Of a DNA stretch of 64,000 bases, positions 8,201-15,976 are shown in pieces. Below the pieces are notes generated by a model. That model made no database searches. It saw only the letters and a list, made by a program, of their open reading frames with translations, and was not told the origin of the DNA. The translations under genes and the position numbers were made by a program. This stretch comes from KBS50 sp042434095 (GTDB lineage: Bacteria; Actinomycetota; Actinomycetes; Mycobacteriales; Micromonosporaceae). Location of the stretch: assembly GCF_042434095.1 (NCBI RefSeq), contig NZ_JBHLUE010000002.1:636128-700127 (forward strand). The letters are read 5' to 3'. How positions within the stretch are numbered: the stretch's first letter is position 1; every line of letters starts with the position of its first letter.

Positions 8201-9586
8201 AACGCCGAACTGGAGGACAAGGCACAGCTGCTGAGCGAGCAGAAGGGCAACATCGAGACGAAGAACCGGGAGATCGAGCTGGCCCGCATCGGGCTGGAGG
8301 AGAAGGCGCAGCAGCTGAGCCGGGCCTCGGCGTACAAGTCCGAGTTCCTCGCGAACATGAGCCACGAGCTGCGGACGCCGCTCAACTCGCTGCTGTTGCT
8401 GGCCCGGCTGCTGGCCGACAATCCCGAGCGCAACCTCACGGACAAGCAGATCGAGTTCGCCCGCACCATCCACAGCGCGGGCTCGGACCTGCTGTCGCTG
8501 ATCGACGACATCCTCGACCTGTCCAAGATCGAGGCCGGTCGGATGGACGTGGAACCGGTCGAGGTGCGGTTCGCGGAGATCCGCAACTACGTGGAGCAGG
8601 CGTTCGCCCCGCAGGCCGAGCAGAAGGGTCTGGACTTCCAGGTACGCGTCTCCCGCGACCTGCCCGTCGCGATCGTCACCGACGCCCAGCGGCTCCAGCA
8701 GATCCTGCGCAACCTGATCTCCAACGCCGTGAAGTTCACCGACAACGGCGCGGTCACGCTGCGGATCGGCCCGGCGCCCGCCGGCCGGCCGTTCGAGGTG
8801 CCGACCCTGCAGGCCGCCCGGCAGGTGGTCGCCTTCGAGGTGATCGACACCGGGATCGGCGTGCCGGACGACAAGGCGGACCTCATCTTCGAGGCGTTCC
8901 AGCAGGCCGACGGCACCACCAGCCGGCGGTACGGCGGCACCGGGCTGGGCCTGTCGATCAGCCGCGACCTGGCCCGGTTGCTCGGCGGCGCCATCACGGT
9001 GTCGTCCGCGCCCGGTCAGGGCTCGACCTTCACGCTGTGGGTGCCGGACGTGCTCGCCCCGGAGGCGGTGCTGACCCCCCTCCAGGCGGCCACGCCGCAG
9101 CTGCTCGGCGCCGGGGCGCCGCCGATGTTGCGGGCGATCTCCGAGGAACCGGTGAGCACGCCAGCGTCCCGGCAGCTGGACGGCGCGACGGTGCTGATCG
9201 TGGACGACGACGTGCGGAACGTCTTCGCCCTCACCAGCGCGCTGGAGCTGCACGGCATGACGGTGATCTACTCGGACAACGGCGTCGACGGGGTCCGGCT
9301 GCTGGCCGAGCATCCCGAGGTCGACATCGTGCTGATGGACGCGATGATGCCGGACCAGGACGGGTACGAGACCACCCGGGCCATCCGGCGCAACCATCAC
9401 TTCGCGGAGCTGCCGGTGGTCTTCCTGACCGCGAAGGCCATGCCGGGCGACCGGGAGTCGGCGCTGGCGGCCGGCGCCAGTGACTACATCACCAAGCCGG
9501 TCGACCTGGACGAGCTGATCGAGCTGATGGCCGTCTGGGTGACCGGCGACCGGCGCGCCCCGGACGGGCGGCTTGGCGGATCATGA
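5210..9586 (+). CDS. Giant HAMP-array hybrid sensor histidine kinase with C-terminal receiver
   Basis: The protein has 1458 residues and no evident signal peptide or membrane segment. Residues 149-792 are seven back-to-back 92-residue HAMP-type units (core FADEVTRVAREVGTEGKLGG, then WRDLTDNVNSMASNL). A GAF-like domain (~820-970) and a coiled coil (~985-1045) follow. HisKA has the phosphoacceptor in NMSHELRTPLN (His1052); the ATPase shows NLISNAVKFTDNG and DTGIGVPDD. The receiver has ATVLIVDDDVRNVFALTSAL, Asp1377 in VLMDAMMPD, and FLTAKAMPG / DYITKPVD. The layout matches group III (Nik1-like) soluble hybrid kinases linked to osmotic or stress sensing. ATG 5210 follows GCGAGG. The response regulator at 9691 is the likely partner. 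Confidence 0.93.
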   Translation: MTTVNDVSAGATPNETALLGELTEALRRVRRGDLKVRLPRRAGSAGELVDVFNDVVALQERQHLDLRRISRTVGRDGRLTERLDEEGLDGSWAESNRAVNSLIDDLGRPTTEIARVIAAVANGDLSQHMAMEIDDRPLRGQYLRIGRTVNTMVDQLSSFADEVTRVAREVGTEGKLGGQAQVRGVSGRWRDLTDSVNTMASNLTHQVRSISQVSTAVARGDLSQKITVSARGEVAELAHTINSLTDTLRLFAEQVTRVAREVGTEGKLGGQAEVPNVAGTWKDLTDSVNSMASNLTAQVRNIAQVSTAVAGGDLSQKITVAAQGEILELKDTVNTMVDQLSSFADEVTRVAREVGIEGKLGGQAQVRGLSGTWRDLTENVNQLAGNLTSQVRNISQVSTAVAKGDLSQKITVDARGEILELKSTVNTMVDQLSSFADEVTRVAREVGTEGKLGGQAQVRGVAGTWRDLTDNVNSMASNLTAQVRNIASVTTAVAKGDLSQKITVDARGEILELKSTVNTMVDQLSSFADEVTRVAREVGTEGKLGGQAQVRGVAGTWRDLTDNVNSMASNLTSQVRNIAQVSTAVARGDLGQKITVDAQGEILELKSTVNTMVDQLSSFADEVTRVAREVGTEGKLGGQAEVKGVSGTWRDLTDNVNSMASNLTSQVRNIASVTTAVAKGDLGQKITVDAQGEILELKNTVNTMVDQLSSFADEVTRVGREVGIEGKLGGQARVKGVSGTWRDLTENVNQLASTLTTQLRAIAQVSTAVTRGDLTQRIAVQAQGEIAELKDNINQMIVTLRETTKKNAEQGWLDSNLARIGDLLQGQRDLGEVCRMIMMEVTPLVDAQLGAFFLADDSDGAIRLRLTASYGYVSRDHDITFGPGEGLVGQTALSRRTIRVRAVPDGRLVVRSGLAETPPADLVVLPVLFEGELLGVIEFAGVTTFSDLHLAFLERLVLTIGVAVNTIQANRRTEELLAQSQRLAHEMQEQSAELQRTNAELEDKAQLLSEQKGNIETKNREIELARIGLEEKAQQLSRASAYKSEFLANMSHELRTPLNSLLLLARLLADNPERNLTDKQIEFARTIHSAGSDLLSLIDDILDLSKIEAGRMDVEPVEVRFAEIRNYVEQAFAPQAEQKGLDFQVRVSRDLPVAIVTDAQRLQQILRNLISNAVKFTDNGAVTLRIGPAPAGRPFEVPTLQAARQVVAFEVIDTGIGVPDDKADLIFEAFQQADGTTSRRYGGTGLGLSISRDLARLLGGAITVSSAPGQGSTFTLWVPDVLAPEAVLTPLQAATPQLLGAGAPPMLRAISEEPVSTPASRQLDGATVLIVDDDVRNVFALTSALELHGMTVIYSDNGVDGVRLLAEHPEVDIVLMDAMMPDQDGYETTRAIRRNHHFAELPVVFLTAKAMPGDRESALAAGASDYITKPVDLDELIELMAVWVTGDRRAPDGRLGGS
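5654..7585 (+). repeat. Seven in-frame 276-base repeats encoding HAMP units
   Basis: Anchors for the codons VNTMVDQL (INSLTDTL in the second unit) fall at 5654, 5930, 6206, 6482, 6758, 7034 and 7310, exactly 276 bases apart; the eighth boundary at 7586 (INQM) ends the array. Units beginning at 6482 and 6758 are nearly identical at DNA level, suggesting recent duplication or gene conversion. Units starting 5654 and 5930 are the most divergent. Confidence 0.93.
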
Positions 9587-9690
9587 CGAGCGCGGCGAAG
9601 GACCACGCGGCCCAAAAGCACGCGGGGAACGGCGACGCGGGGAACGGCGCGGCGAATGTCGGACAACGAGGCTGAGGAGCGTGGCGACAG

Positions 9691-10251
9691 GTGAGCGAGC
9701 AGGCCAAGGCGCTGCTGGTCGATGACCGCCGGGAGAACCTGCTGGCGCTCGAGGCGATCCTGCAGGGCCTGCCGGTCACGCCGGTCGCCGTGGAGGGCGG
9801 CGAGGCGGCCCTGAAGCAGCTGCTCGTGGACGACTTCGCGGTGATCCTGCTGGACGCGCAGATGCCGGACATGGACGGCTTCGAGACGGCCAGCCACATC
9901 AAGCGGCGGGAGCGGACCCGGCACATCCCGATCATCTTCCTCACGGCGGCCGATCGGGACGCCCAGCTGGCCTTGCGCGGGTACGCGGTGGGCGCCGTCG
10001 ACTATCTCACCAAGCCGTTCGACCCCTGGGTGCTGCGGGCCAAGGTGTCGGTCTTCGTCGAGCTGTGGGAGAAGAACCGCCAGCTGCACGCCCAGTCGCA
10101 GCTGGTACGGGAGCGCGAGGACCGGTGGCGGGCGCTGACCGCGGCGGTGCAGGAGGCCGCCGATCTGCTGCGTACGGCCGATCCGGACGCCCGGGACCGC
10201 GCCCTGGACCTGCTCGACCAGGCCCGCACCGGCGGCGCGGCCGCCCGTTGA
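9691..10251 (+). CDS. Response regulator with single receiver domain and C-terminal helix
   Basis: The protein has 186 residues. The N-terminal 125 form a receiver: acidic pair in KALLVDDRRENLLALEAIL, phosphoacceptor Asp in ILLDAQMPDMDGFETA, conserved Thr in IIFLTAADRD, and Lys in YLTKPFDPWVLRAK. A charged helical tail follows, with no DNA-binding or enzymatic domain, so it probably acts through protein contacts. It starts at GTG 9691, 105 bases after the hybrid kinase, and is presumably cotranscribed and phosphorylated by it. A 30-codon ORF (9583-9675) overlaps the kinase stop in ATGA register in the gap, but its coding status is doubtful. Confidence 0.88.
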   Translation: MSEQAKALLVDDRRENLLALEAILQGLPVTPVAVEGGEAALKQLLVDDFAVILLDAQMPDMDGFETASHIKRRERTRHIPIIFLTAADRDAQLALRGYAVGAVDYLTKPFDPWVLRAKVSVFVELWEKNRQLHAQSQLVREREDRWRALTAAVQEAADLLRTADPDARDRALDLLDQARTGGAAAR

Positions 10252-10304
10252 TCATGGCCTTTACTGCGACGCAGGACGTGTCTGTCGCAGTAAAGACCAT
10301 GATC
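10250..10304. terminator. Long near-perfect palindrome between convergent genes
   Basis: GATCATGGCCTTTACTGCGA and one more base (10250-10270) pair with 10284-10304 across a 13-base loop; only one of 21 positions mismatches. It overlaps the stop of the response regulator and precedes the stop of the convergent lyase. There is no T-tract, so bidirectional termination or mRNA 3'-end protection is inferred. Confidence 0.7.
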
Positions 10305-10314
10305 GCCGCGACCG

Positions 10315-12606
10315 TCAGCGCAGGTAGACGTTCGGGGTGGGCGGGGTGGACATGCCGTTGCCGATGAAGAAGCCGGGGTGCGGCGGCTGGTTGTAGGCGG
10401 TGTTCTGCCAGGCGACGGAGACCCGGTACTGCGGGTCGTGCATCAGCGTGTAGATCCGGGTGGTGGTGGGCGTCGGGGTGCTGTAGATCCGCAGCGCCCG
10501 GCTGTCCGAGGTGCGCCAGACCACCTCCTCGCGCCAGTCACCGAGGATGTCGGCCGACAGCGAGGGCGTGGCCTTGGTGCCGTTGTTCGACGCCACGCCG
10601 CTGCCGGTGAGCAGCCGGGTGTCGCCGCCGGTGCCGTACTTGTCGATGTGCGTGTCGTCCAGCAGCTCGCGGGTGGTGTCGCCGTCCCACCAGATGACGA
10701 AGTTGATCGAGGACGGCTTGCGGCCGATGTTCTGGCCGCGGGTGTCGAGCAGGCCGTCGGCGTGCGCGGACCAGGACTCGGCGCCGGCGCTGCCGGCGTA
10801 GACGTCGTCCGAGACCCCCCGGCCGTTGTCGCCGTTCGGCGGGGTGGTCCAGAGCACCTGGCCGGTACGCGCGTCGGCCATCCAGGAGCTGGGCTTGGTG
10901 TCGTCCTCGTCGACCTTGAAGATCTCCAGGCCGGCCCGGCTCGGGTCGAGGTCGCCGACGTGCAGCGCGTCGCCGTGCCCGTTGCCGGTGGAGTAAAGCA
11001 GCCGGCCGTTGTCGTCGATGGTGGCCGCGCCGTACACGATCTCGTGGCGGCCGTCGTTGTCCACGTCGGCCACCGACAGGTTGTGGTTGCCCTGGCCGGC
11101 CGCGGCGCCGTTGCCCGAGGCGTTCGAGTCGAAGGTCCACCGCTTGGTGAGGGCGCCGTTGCGGAAGTCCCAGGCCGCGATCACCGCCCGGGTGTAGTAG
11201 CCGCGGCACATGATCAGCGAGGGCCGTTGCCCGTCCAGATACGCGGTGGCCGCGAGGAACCGGTCGACCCGGTTGCCGTACGAGTCGCCCCAGGACGAGA
11301 CGGTGCCGCGCGGCGGGTCGTAGTCCACGGTGGAAAGGGCGGCGCCGGTGCGGCCGTCGAACATGGTCAGGTACTCCGGCCCGGACAGCACGTACCCGCT
11401 GGAGTTGCGGTAGTCCGCCGAGGACGAGCCGATCACCTGGCCGGTGCCCGACCGGGTGCCGTCGGCGGTCTTCATGGCCACCTCGGCGCGGCCGTCGCCG
11501 TCGTAGTCGTACACCTGGAACTGCGTGTAGTGGGCGCCGGCCCGGATGTTGCGGCCCAGGTCGATCCGCCACAGCCGGGTGCCGGTCAGGGTGTACGCGT
11601 CGACGTAGACGTTGCCGGTGTAGCCGGACTGCGAGTTGTCCTTGGAGTTGGACGGGTCCCACTTGAGCACGAACTCGTACCGGCCGTCCCCGTCCAGGTC
11701 GCCGACGCTGGCGTCGTTGGCCGAGTACGTGTACGCCACGCCGTCCGGGGTGGTGCCGCCGGCCGGCGGCTGGATCGGCACGTCCAGGTAGCCGGACGGG
11801 AACTGCAAGGCGGGGGCCGAGTCCGCCTGCTCCACGCCGTTCACCACGGCCCGCACCGTGTACGCCGAGCCGGCCGCCGCCCCGGGGTCGAGATAGTTGG
11901 TGGCCCCGGTGATGGGGCTGGAGTTGACCCTGGTCGAGCCGCGGTACAGGTTGAACGACACCCCGGACACCTCGGTGCCGAGCAGCCGCCAGGAGACCAG
12001 GTTGCCGGCGCCGGAGCGCACGCTGACCAGGCCCCGGTCCAGCTTCTCCAGCTGCTTGGCCCCGGGCGCCGGGCTCGTCGGCGGGTCCGTTGGCGGCGGG
12101 GGAGTGGTCGGCGGCGCGCTGGTGGGTGGCGCGGTCGTCGGCGGCGCCGTCGTGGGGGGCGCGGTGCTGGGGCCGCCGGTCGGGACCGTCCCGGTGCAGG
12201 TCGTCCCGTTCAGCGCGAAGGAGGGCGGGGCCGGGTTGCTGCTGTTGTTCCACGAGGCGTTGAAGCCGAACGACGCGCTCCCGCCGGTGGGGATCGAGCC
12301 GTTGTAGCCGGCGTCCCTGGCCGTGACCTGGGCGCCGGCCTGGGTGACCGTGGCGTTCCAGGCGCTCGTGACCTGCTGGCCGGCGGTGTAGGACCAGGTC
12401 AACGTCCAGCCGTTGACGGGGTCGCCGAGGTTGCTGATGGTGACGTTGGCGCCGAAGCCGCCGGACCACTGGCTGGCGATCTGGTAGTCGACCCGGCAGC
12501 CGGCCGCCGCGGCCGTCGCGGTGGCCGTGCCGAGCGTGCCGGCCGCGAGCACGGCGGCGCCGGCCGCGGCGAGCAGGGCGGTCCGGCGGGAGAAGGTGCG
12601 GGACAT
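10315..12606 (-). CDS. Secreted rhamnogalacturonan lyase (PL11) with N-terminal CBM2
   Basis: The protein has 763 residues. The N-terminus MSRTFSRRTALLAAAG fits a Tat-type signal peptide. Residues of about 35-140 form a CBM2 carbohydrate-binding module (CRVDYQIASQWSGGFGANVT ... NGWTLTWSY ... CTG). A Pro/Thr linker follows, then the lyase from about 185 (KQLEKLDRGLVSVRSGAGNL) with DLDGDGRYEF, YDYDGDGRAEVAMKTADGT, DVDNDGRHEI and a C-terminal MHDPQYRVSVAWQN. PL11 enzymes cleave the rhamnogalacturonan I backbone by beta-elimination and bind calcium at such Asp-rich loops. Two LacI-type palindromes lie upstream, consistent with sugar-responsive repression. It sits between signalling genes, apart from the pectinolytic pair at 49-52 kb. 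Confidence 0.92.
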   Translation of the reverse strand: MSRTFSRRTALLAAAGAAVLAAGTLGTATATAAAAGCRVDYQIASQWSGGFGANVTISNLGDPVNGWTLTWSYTAGQQVTSAWNATVTQAGAQVTARDAGYNGSIPTGGSASFGFNASWNNSSNPAPPSFALNGTTCTGTVPTGGPSTAPPTTAPPTTAPPTSAPPTTPPPPTDPPTSPAPGAKQLEKLDRGLVSVRSGAGNLVSWRLLGTEVSGVSFNLYRGSTRVNSSPITGATNYLDPGAAAGSAYTVRAVVNGVEQADSAPALQFPSGYLDVPIQPPAGGTTPDGVAYTYSANDASVGDLDGDGRYEFVLKWDPSNSKDNSQSGYTGNVYVDAYTLTGTRLWRIDLGRNIRAGAHYTQFQVYDYDGDGRAEVAMKTADGTRSGTGQVIGSSSADYRNSSGYVLSGPEYLTMFDGRTGAALSTVDYDPPRGTVSSWGDSYGNRVDRFLAATAYLDGQRPSLIMCRGYYTRAVIAAWDFRNGALTKRWTFDSNASGNGAAAGQGNHNLSVADVDNDGRHEIVYGAATIDDNGRLLYSTGNGHGDALHVGDLDPSRAGLEIFKVDEDDTKPSSWMADARTGQVLWTTPPNGDNGRGVSDDVYAGSAGAESWSAHADGLLDTRGQNIGRKPSSINFVIWWDGDTTRELLDDTHIDKYGTGGDTRLLTGSGVASNNGTKATPSLSADILGDWREEVVWRTSDSRALRIYSTPTPTTTRIYTLMHDPQYRVSVAWQNTAYNQPPHPGFFIGNGMSTPPTPNVYLR

Positions 12607-12689
12607 GGGCGAACCTCCGCGGAGGGTGTACGCGCGCGGCCGTCGCCGCGGTCTGCCCTGGACTCGCGGGGGGCGCGCCGCGCTGACTC

Positions 12690-12704
12690 AGCAAGCGCTT
12701 ACAT
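12690..12704 (-). promoter_or_regulatory. LacI-type operator-like site near the PL11 gene
   Basis: AAGCGCTT is palindromic at 12693-12700 within TGTAAGCGCTTGCT on the reverse strand, 84-98 bases upstream of the lyase start. The CGCT core matches LacI-family operators that control carbohydrate genes in actinobacteria. No regulator gene is in the window. Confidence 0.5.
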
Positions 12705-12806
12705 TGACGTACGTCGCTCGGCCCGTGTGCTTCAGCACGCTAGCGGACCCGGTTCCCCGACACAACCACCCGCCAGCCCCCCCGTCGATCAAGAAGTTGG
12801 CGTTAC

Positions 12807-12821
12807 GGGAAGCGCTTTCCC
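12807..12821 (-). promoter_or_regulatory. LacI-type operator-like palindrome, distal to PL11
   Basis: GGGAAGCGCTTTCCC is an almost perfect 15-base palindrome centred on GCGC in the gap between the lyase and the STAS gene. It closely resembles the element in the pectate lyase promoter at 48864-48877. Both flanking genes run on the reverse strand, so it most likely serves the lyase. Confidence 0.55.
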
Positions 12822-12864
12822 AAGGCCCGGATCTCTCGGCCAACCTGCGCTGGGGTGGGGTGGG

Positions 12865-13200
12865 TCAGCCGGCGGATTGTTCGTTGCGGACCATCAGGGC
12901 CGAACGGAGGCCGGTGATGTCGAGCACCCGCAGCAGGAAGTCGCCGACGTTGGTGAGGATGAGCAGGCTCTGCGCGTGGCTCGCCTTGCGGCTGAGCACC
13001 ACCAGCGTGCCCAGCCCCTGCGAGTCGCAGAAGGTCACCCCGGCCAGGTCGAGCACGATGCGCGGCGGCGGATCCGCCAACGCCTCGTTGACCACGGCCG
13101 ACAGCCGGGTCGCCGTGAGCATGTCGATCTCGCCGGCGAGGCCCAGGATGACCTCGTCGCTCGTCCGCTGCACCGTGATGGTCAGCTCCGCACGCTCCAC
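12865..13200 (-). CDS. STAS-domain anti-sigma factor antagonist (RsbV/SpoIIAA-like)
   Basis: The protein has 111 residues and is a single STAS domain: ELTITVQRTSDEVILGLAGE, then IDMLTATRLSAVVNEAL, IVLDLAGVTFCDSQGLGTLV, and LLRVLDITGLRSALMV. The Ser in DSQGL is the expected phosphorylation site. When dephosphorylated, such proteins bind RsbW-type kinases and free a sigma factor. The SpoIIE-type phosphatase at 2926-4983 is a candidate to act on it, but the two genes are 8 kb apart and no sigma factor gene lies in the window, so the pairing is inference. ATG 13200 directly precedes ERAELTI. Confidence 0.9.
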   Translation of the reverse strand: MERAELTITVQRTSDEVILGLAGEIDMLTATRLSAVVNEALADPPPRIVLDLAGVTFCDSQGLGTLVVLSRKASHAQSLLILTNVGDFLLRVLDITGLRSALMVRNEQSAG

Positions 13201-13238
13201 GCTGCGAGCCTATCGCGATCTAGCGCGGCCGGCCCGCT

Positions 13239-13308
13239 GAGCGCGCGGCCGGGCGGCGGGGTGAGCGCGGCCGGGCGGCGGGGTGAGCGCGGCCGGCGGC
13301 GGGGTGAG
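13239..13308. repeat. GC-rich tandem repeat upstream of hemL
   Basis: Three head-to-tail units of 21-24 bases (GAGCGCGGCCGGGCGGCGGG-like) sit between the STAS gene and hemL. There is no coding potential of its own. It may be replication slippage in GC-rich spacer DNA. Confidence 0.75.
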
Positions 13309-13371
13309 CCTGGTAACCCGGGGTGGGGTCGGTGCCGGTCCGCGCGGCGGCGCTGTCAGAATGGCAGAGCC

Positions 13372-14757
13372 GTGACTGATTCGTACCCCGCCGGCGGCGC
13401 TCCGTACCCGAGCGCTGCGCCGGCCTCCGAAGCCCTCTTCGACCGCGCCCGCAGCATCGTCCCGGGCGGGGTCAATTCTCCCGTACGCGCCTTTCAGGCC
13501 GTGGGCGGCACCCCCCGGTTCATGGTGCGCGGGTCGGGCGCCTGGCTGTACGACGCCGACGAGCGGCGGTACGTCGACCTGGTGGCCTCCTGGGGGCCGT
13601 TGCTGCTCGGGCACGCCCACCCGGAGGTGGTGGCCGCGGTGCAGGCGGCGGCCGCCCGCGGCACCAGCTTCGGCACGCCGACGCCCGGCGAGGTCGAGCT
13701 GGCCGCCGAGATCGTGGACCGGACGCCGGTCGAGCAGGTCCGGCTGGTCAACTCGGGCACCGAGGCGACCATGTCGGCGATCCGGTTGGCCCGCGGGTTC
13801 ACCGGCCGGTCCAAGATCGTCAAGTTCGCCGGCTGCTACCACGGGCACGTGGACGCGCTGCTGGCCTCCGCCGGCTCCGGAGTGGCCACCCTCGGCCTGC
13901 CGGATTCGCCCGGGGTGACCGGGGCGGCCGCCGGGGAGACCATCGTGCTGCCGTACAACGACGCGGCGGCCGTGGCGGCGGTCTTCGCCGAGCAGGGCCA
14001 GCACATCGCGGCGATCATCACCGAAGCCGCGGCCGGGAACATGGGCATGGTGGCCCCCCGGGACGGCTTCAACGCCCGGTTGGCGGCCATCGCGCACGAG
14101 TACGGCGCGCTGCTGATCGTCGACGAGGTGATGACCGGCTTCCGGGTCAGCCGGGGCGGTTGGGCCGGGCACGAGCCGGTCGACGCCGACCTGTTCACGT
14201 ACGGCAAGGTGATGGGCGGCGGCCTCCCGGCGGCGGCGTTCGGCGGCCGGGCCGAGGTGATGGCCCGGCTGGCCCCGGCCGGTCCGGTCTACCAGGCCGG
14301 CACGCTCTCCGGTAACCCGCTGGCCTGCGCGGCCGGCCTGACCACCCTGCGGCTCGCCGACGACGCGCTCTACCGGCGGCTGGACGCGGTGGCCGACCGG
14401 TTGGGCCGGCTGGCCAGCGACGCGCTCGGCGCGGCCGGCGTGCCTCACCGGCTGTCCACCGCCGGCAACATGTTCTCGATCTTCTTCACCGAGGTCGACG
14501 TGCGGGACTACGAGACCGCGCGCAGCACGGACGTGGCCGCGTACCGGGCGTTCTTCCACTCGATGCTCGCCGACGGCGTCTACCTGCCGCCCAGCGCCTT
14601 TGAGGCGTGGTTCGTCTCGGACGCGCTGGCCACCGACGACGCGGCGCTGAACCGGGTGGCCGACGCCCTGCCCCGGGCGGCCACCGCGGCGGCCGGCGCT
14701 CTGTCCCGGGCGGCCACCGCGGCGGCCGGCGCCCGCAAGAGCGAGGAGCCGGCGTGA
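13372..14757 (+). CDS. hemL: Glutamate-1-semialdehyde 2,1-aminomutase
   Basis: The protein has 461 residues. The enzyme is PLP-dependent and converts glutamate-1-semialdehyde to 5-aminolevulinate, the entry to haem and cobalamin tetrapyrroles. Diagnostic segments are ARSIVPGGVNSPVRAF, LVNSGTEATMSAIRLARG, FAGCYHGHVDALLA, LLIVDEVMTGFRVS and FTYGKVMGGGLPAAAFGG, where Lys279 should bind PLP, plus AGTLSGNPLACAAGL. GTG 13372 is the only reasonable start, since an ATG just upstream runs into a stop. The C-terminus carries an in-frame duplication (RAATAAAGA twice). It heads the cytochrome maturation operon; its TGA overlaps the next start. Confidence 0.96.
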   Translation: MTDSYPAGGAPYPSAAPASEALFDRARSIVPGGVNSPVRAFQAVGGTPRFMVRGSGAWLYDADERRYVDLVASWGPLLLGHAHPEVVAAVQAAAARGTSFGTPTPGEVELAAEIVDRTPVEQVRLVNSGTEATMSAIRLARGFTGRSKIVKFAGCYHGHVDALLASAGSGVATLGLPDSPGVTGAAAGETIVLPYNDAAAVAAVFAEQGQHIAAIITEAAAGNMGMVAPRDGFNARLAAIAHEYGALLIVDEVMTGFRVSRGGWAGHEPVDADLFTYGKVMGGGLPAAAFGGRAEVMARLAPAGPVYQAGTLSGNPLACAAGLTTLRLADDALYRRLDAVADRLGRLASDALGAAGVPHRLSTAGNMFSIFFTEVDVRDYETARSTDVAAYRAFFHSMLADGVYLPPSAFEAWFVSDALATDDAALNRVADALPRAATAAAGALSRAATAAAGARKSEEPA

Positions 14758-15401
14758 GCGAGACCGTGGTGCACGTGCTGCGGCACGGCGAGGTGCACAA
14801 CCCGGAGAAGATCCTGTACGGCCGGCTGCCCGGTTACCGGCTGTCCGAGTTGGGCGTACAGATGGCCAAGGCGGCCGCCCAGGCGCTCGCCGAGCGGGAC
14901 ATCGTGCACGTGGTGGCCAGCCCGCTGGAACGGGCCCAGCAGACCGCCGAGCCGATCGCGGCCCAGTTCGGTCTGCCGGTCGGGGTCGACGAGCGGCTGA
15001 TCGAGAGCGCCAACTGGTTCGAGGGCAAGCGGGTGTCCCCGGGCGACGGCTCGTTCCGGGATCCGCGCAACTGGTGGGTGCTGCGGGACCCGGTCACCCC
15101 GTCCTGGGGCGAGGCCTACAACGTCATCGCCCAGCGGATGTTCGGGGCACTGCAGGCCGCCCGGGTGGCGGCCGAGGGCCGCGAGGCCGTCTGCGTCTCG
15201 CACCAGCTGCCCATCTGGACCCTGCGCCGGTACGTCGAGCGCAAGCGCCTCTGGCACGACCCGCGCCGGCGGCAGTGCGGGCTGGCCAGCCTCACCTCGT
15301 TCCACTTCGACGGCACCAAGATCGTCGGCATCGGCTACTCGGAGCCGGCCGCACACCTCGTCGCCCTGTCGCCTGGCGCGCGGACGGCCAAGGGGGCGTG
15401 A
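14754..15401 (+). CDS. Histidine phosphatase family protein (phosphoglycerate mutase-like)
   Basis: The protein has 215 residues. The RHG signature is at residues 9-13 (VLRHGEVHN), with SPLERAQQTAEPIA and the second catalytic His in AVCVSHQLPIWTLRRY. The substrate is not evident. GTG 14754 overlaps the hemL stop and has GAGGAG upstream, so translation is coupled. Members of this family commonly sit between hemL and cytochrome c maturation genes in actinobacteria, which suggests a conserved but undefined role there. Confidence 0.9.
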   Translation: MSETVVHVLRHGEVHNPEKILYGRLPGYRLSELGVQMAKAAAQALAERDIVHVVASPLERAQQTAEPIAAQFGLPVGVDERLIESANWFEGKRVSPGDGSFRDPRNWWVLRDPVTPSWGEAYNVIAQRMFGALQAARVAAEGREAVCVSHQLPIWTLRRYVERKRLWHDPRRRQCGLASLTSFHFDGTKIVGIGYSEPAAHLVALSPGARTAKGA

Positions 15402-15976
15402 TGGCCCGCCGCGTGCTCGCCGGACTCCTGGCCGCGGTCGCGGCCGGGGCGCTGGTCGGGTGCTCGAACGGCGGCACGAAGTTCGACTGGCGGTCCAGCT
15501 GCGCCACCACGCCGGAGGGCGTGGTGCAGTGCCCGCCGGACAAGCGGCCGGCGCCCACCCCGATCAGCGGCGAGCTGCTGAACGGCGGCTCGTACGACGT
15601 GCAGCAGGACCGCGGAAACGTCGTGGTGGTCAACTTCTGGGGCTCCTGGTGCGCGCCGTGCCGGGCCGAGGCCGACGACCTGGAGTCGACATACCAGGCC
15701 ACGAAGGCGGCCGGGGTGCGGTTCCTCGGCGTCAACACCCAGGACGGCCGGGACAACGCCCGGGCCTTCGAGCGGGGCCGGCTGACCTACCCGAGCCTGT
15801 ACGACCCGGGCAGCAAGGTGGCGCTCGGCTTCCAGGTGCCGCCCAACGCCACCCCGGCCACCGTGGTGCTGGACCGGGCCGGTCGGATCGCCGTGGTGAT
15901 CCGCAAGCCGGTACGCGCCGAGGACCTGCGGCCGATCGTGGACCGGATCGCCGCCGAGCCGCCGAGCGGGACCTGA
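15401..15976 (+). CDS. TlpA/ResA-like thiol-disulfide oxidoreductase lipoprotein
   Basis: The protein has 191 residues. A lipoprotein signal ends in the lipobox LVGC (Cys21). The thioredoxin fold follows: NVVVVNFWGSWCAPCRAEAD has the active-site WCAPC (Cys84 and Cys87), and cis-Pro lies in VPPNATPATVVLDRAGRI. It should act outside the membrane, keeping apocytochrome c haem-binding cysteines reduced with electrons from CcdA, encoded next. ATG 15401 overlaps the previous stop by one base and its own stop overlaps the ccdA start. Confidence 0.93.
   Translation: MARRVLAGLLAAVAAGALVGCSNGGTKFDWRSSCATTPEGVVQCPPDKRPAPTPISGELLNGGSYDVQQDRGNVVVVNFWGSWCAPCRAEADDLESTYQATKAAGVRFLGVNTQDGRDNARAFERGRLTYPSLYDPGSKVALGFQVPPNATPATVVLDRAGRIAVVIRKPVRAEDLRPIVDRIAAEPPSGT

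Noticed and set aside
5033..9400. 1455-codon open frame on the reverse strand opposite the hybrid kinase
   Set aside because: It mirrors the HAMP repeats in the third codon-position phase; the product is a His/Arg/Gln-rich string without domains, while the forward product has complete kinase motifs.
9583..9675. 30-codon ORF overlapping the hybrid kinase stop
   Set aside because: Composition is Ala/Gly/Asn-rich with an internal GNGDAGNGA repeat and no recognisable feature; the ATGA overlap alone is not enough.
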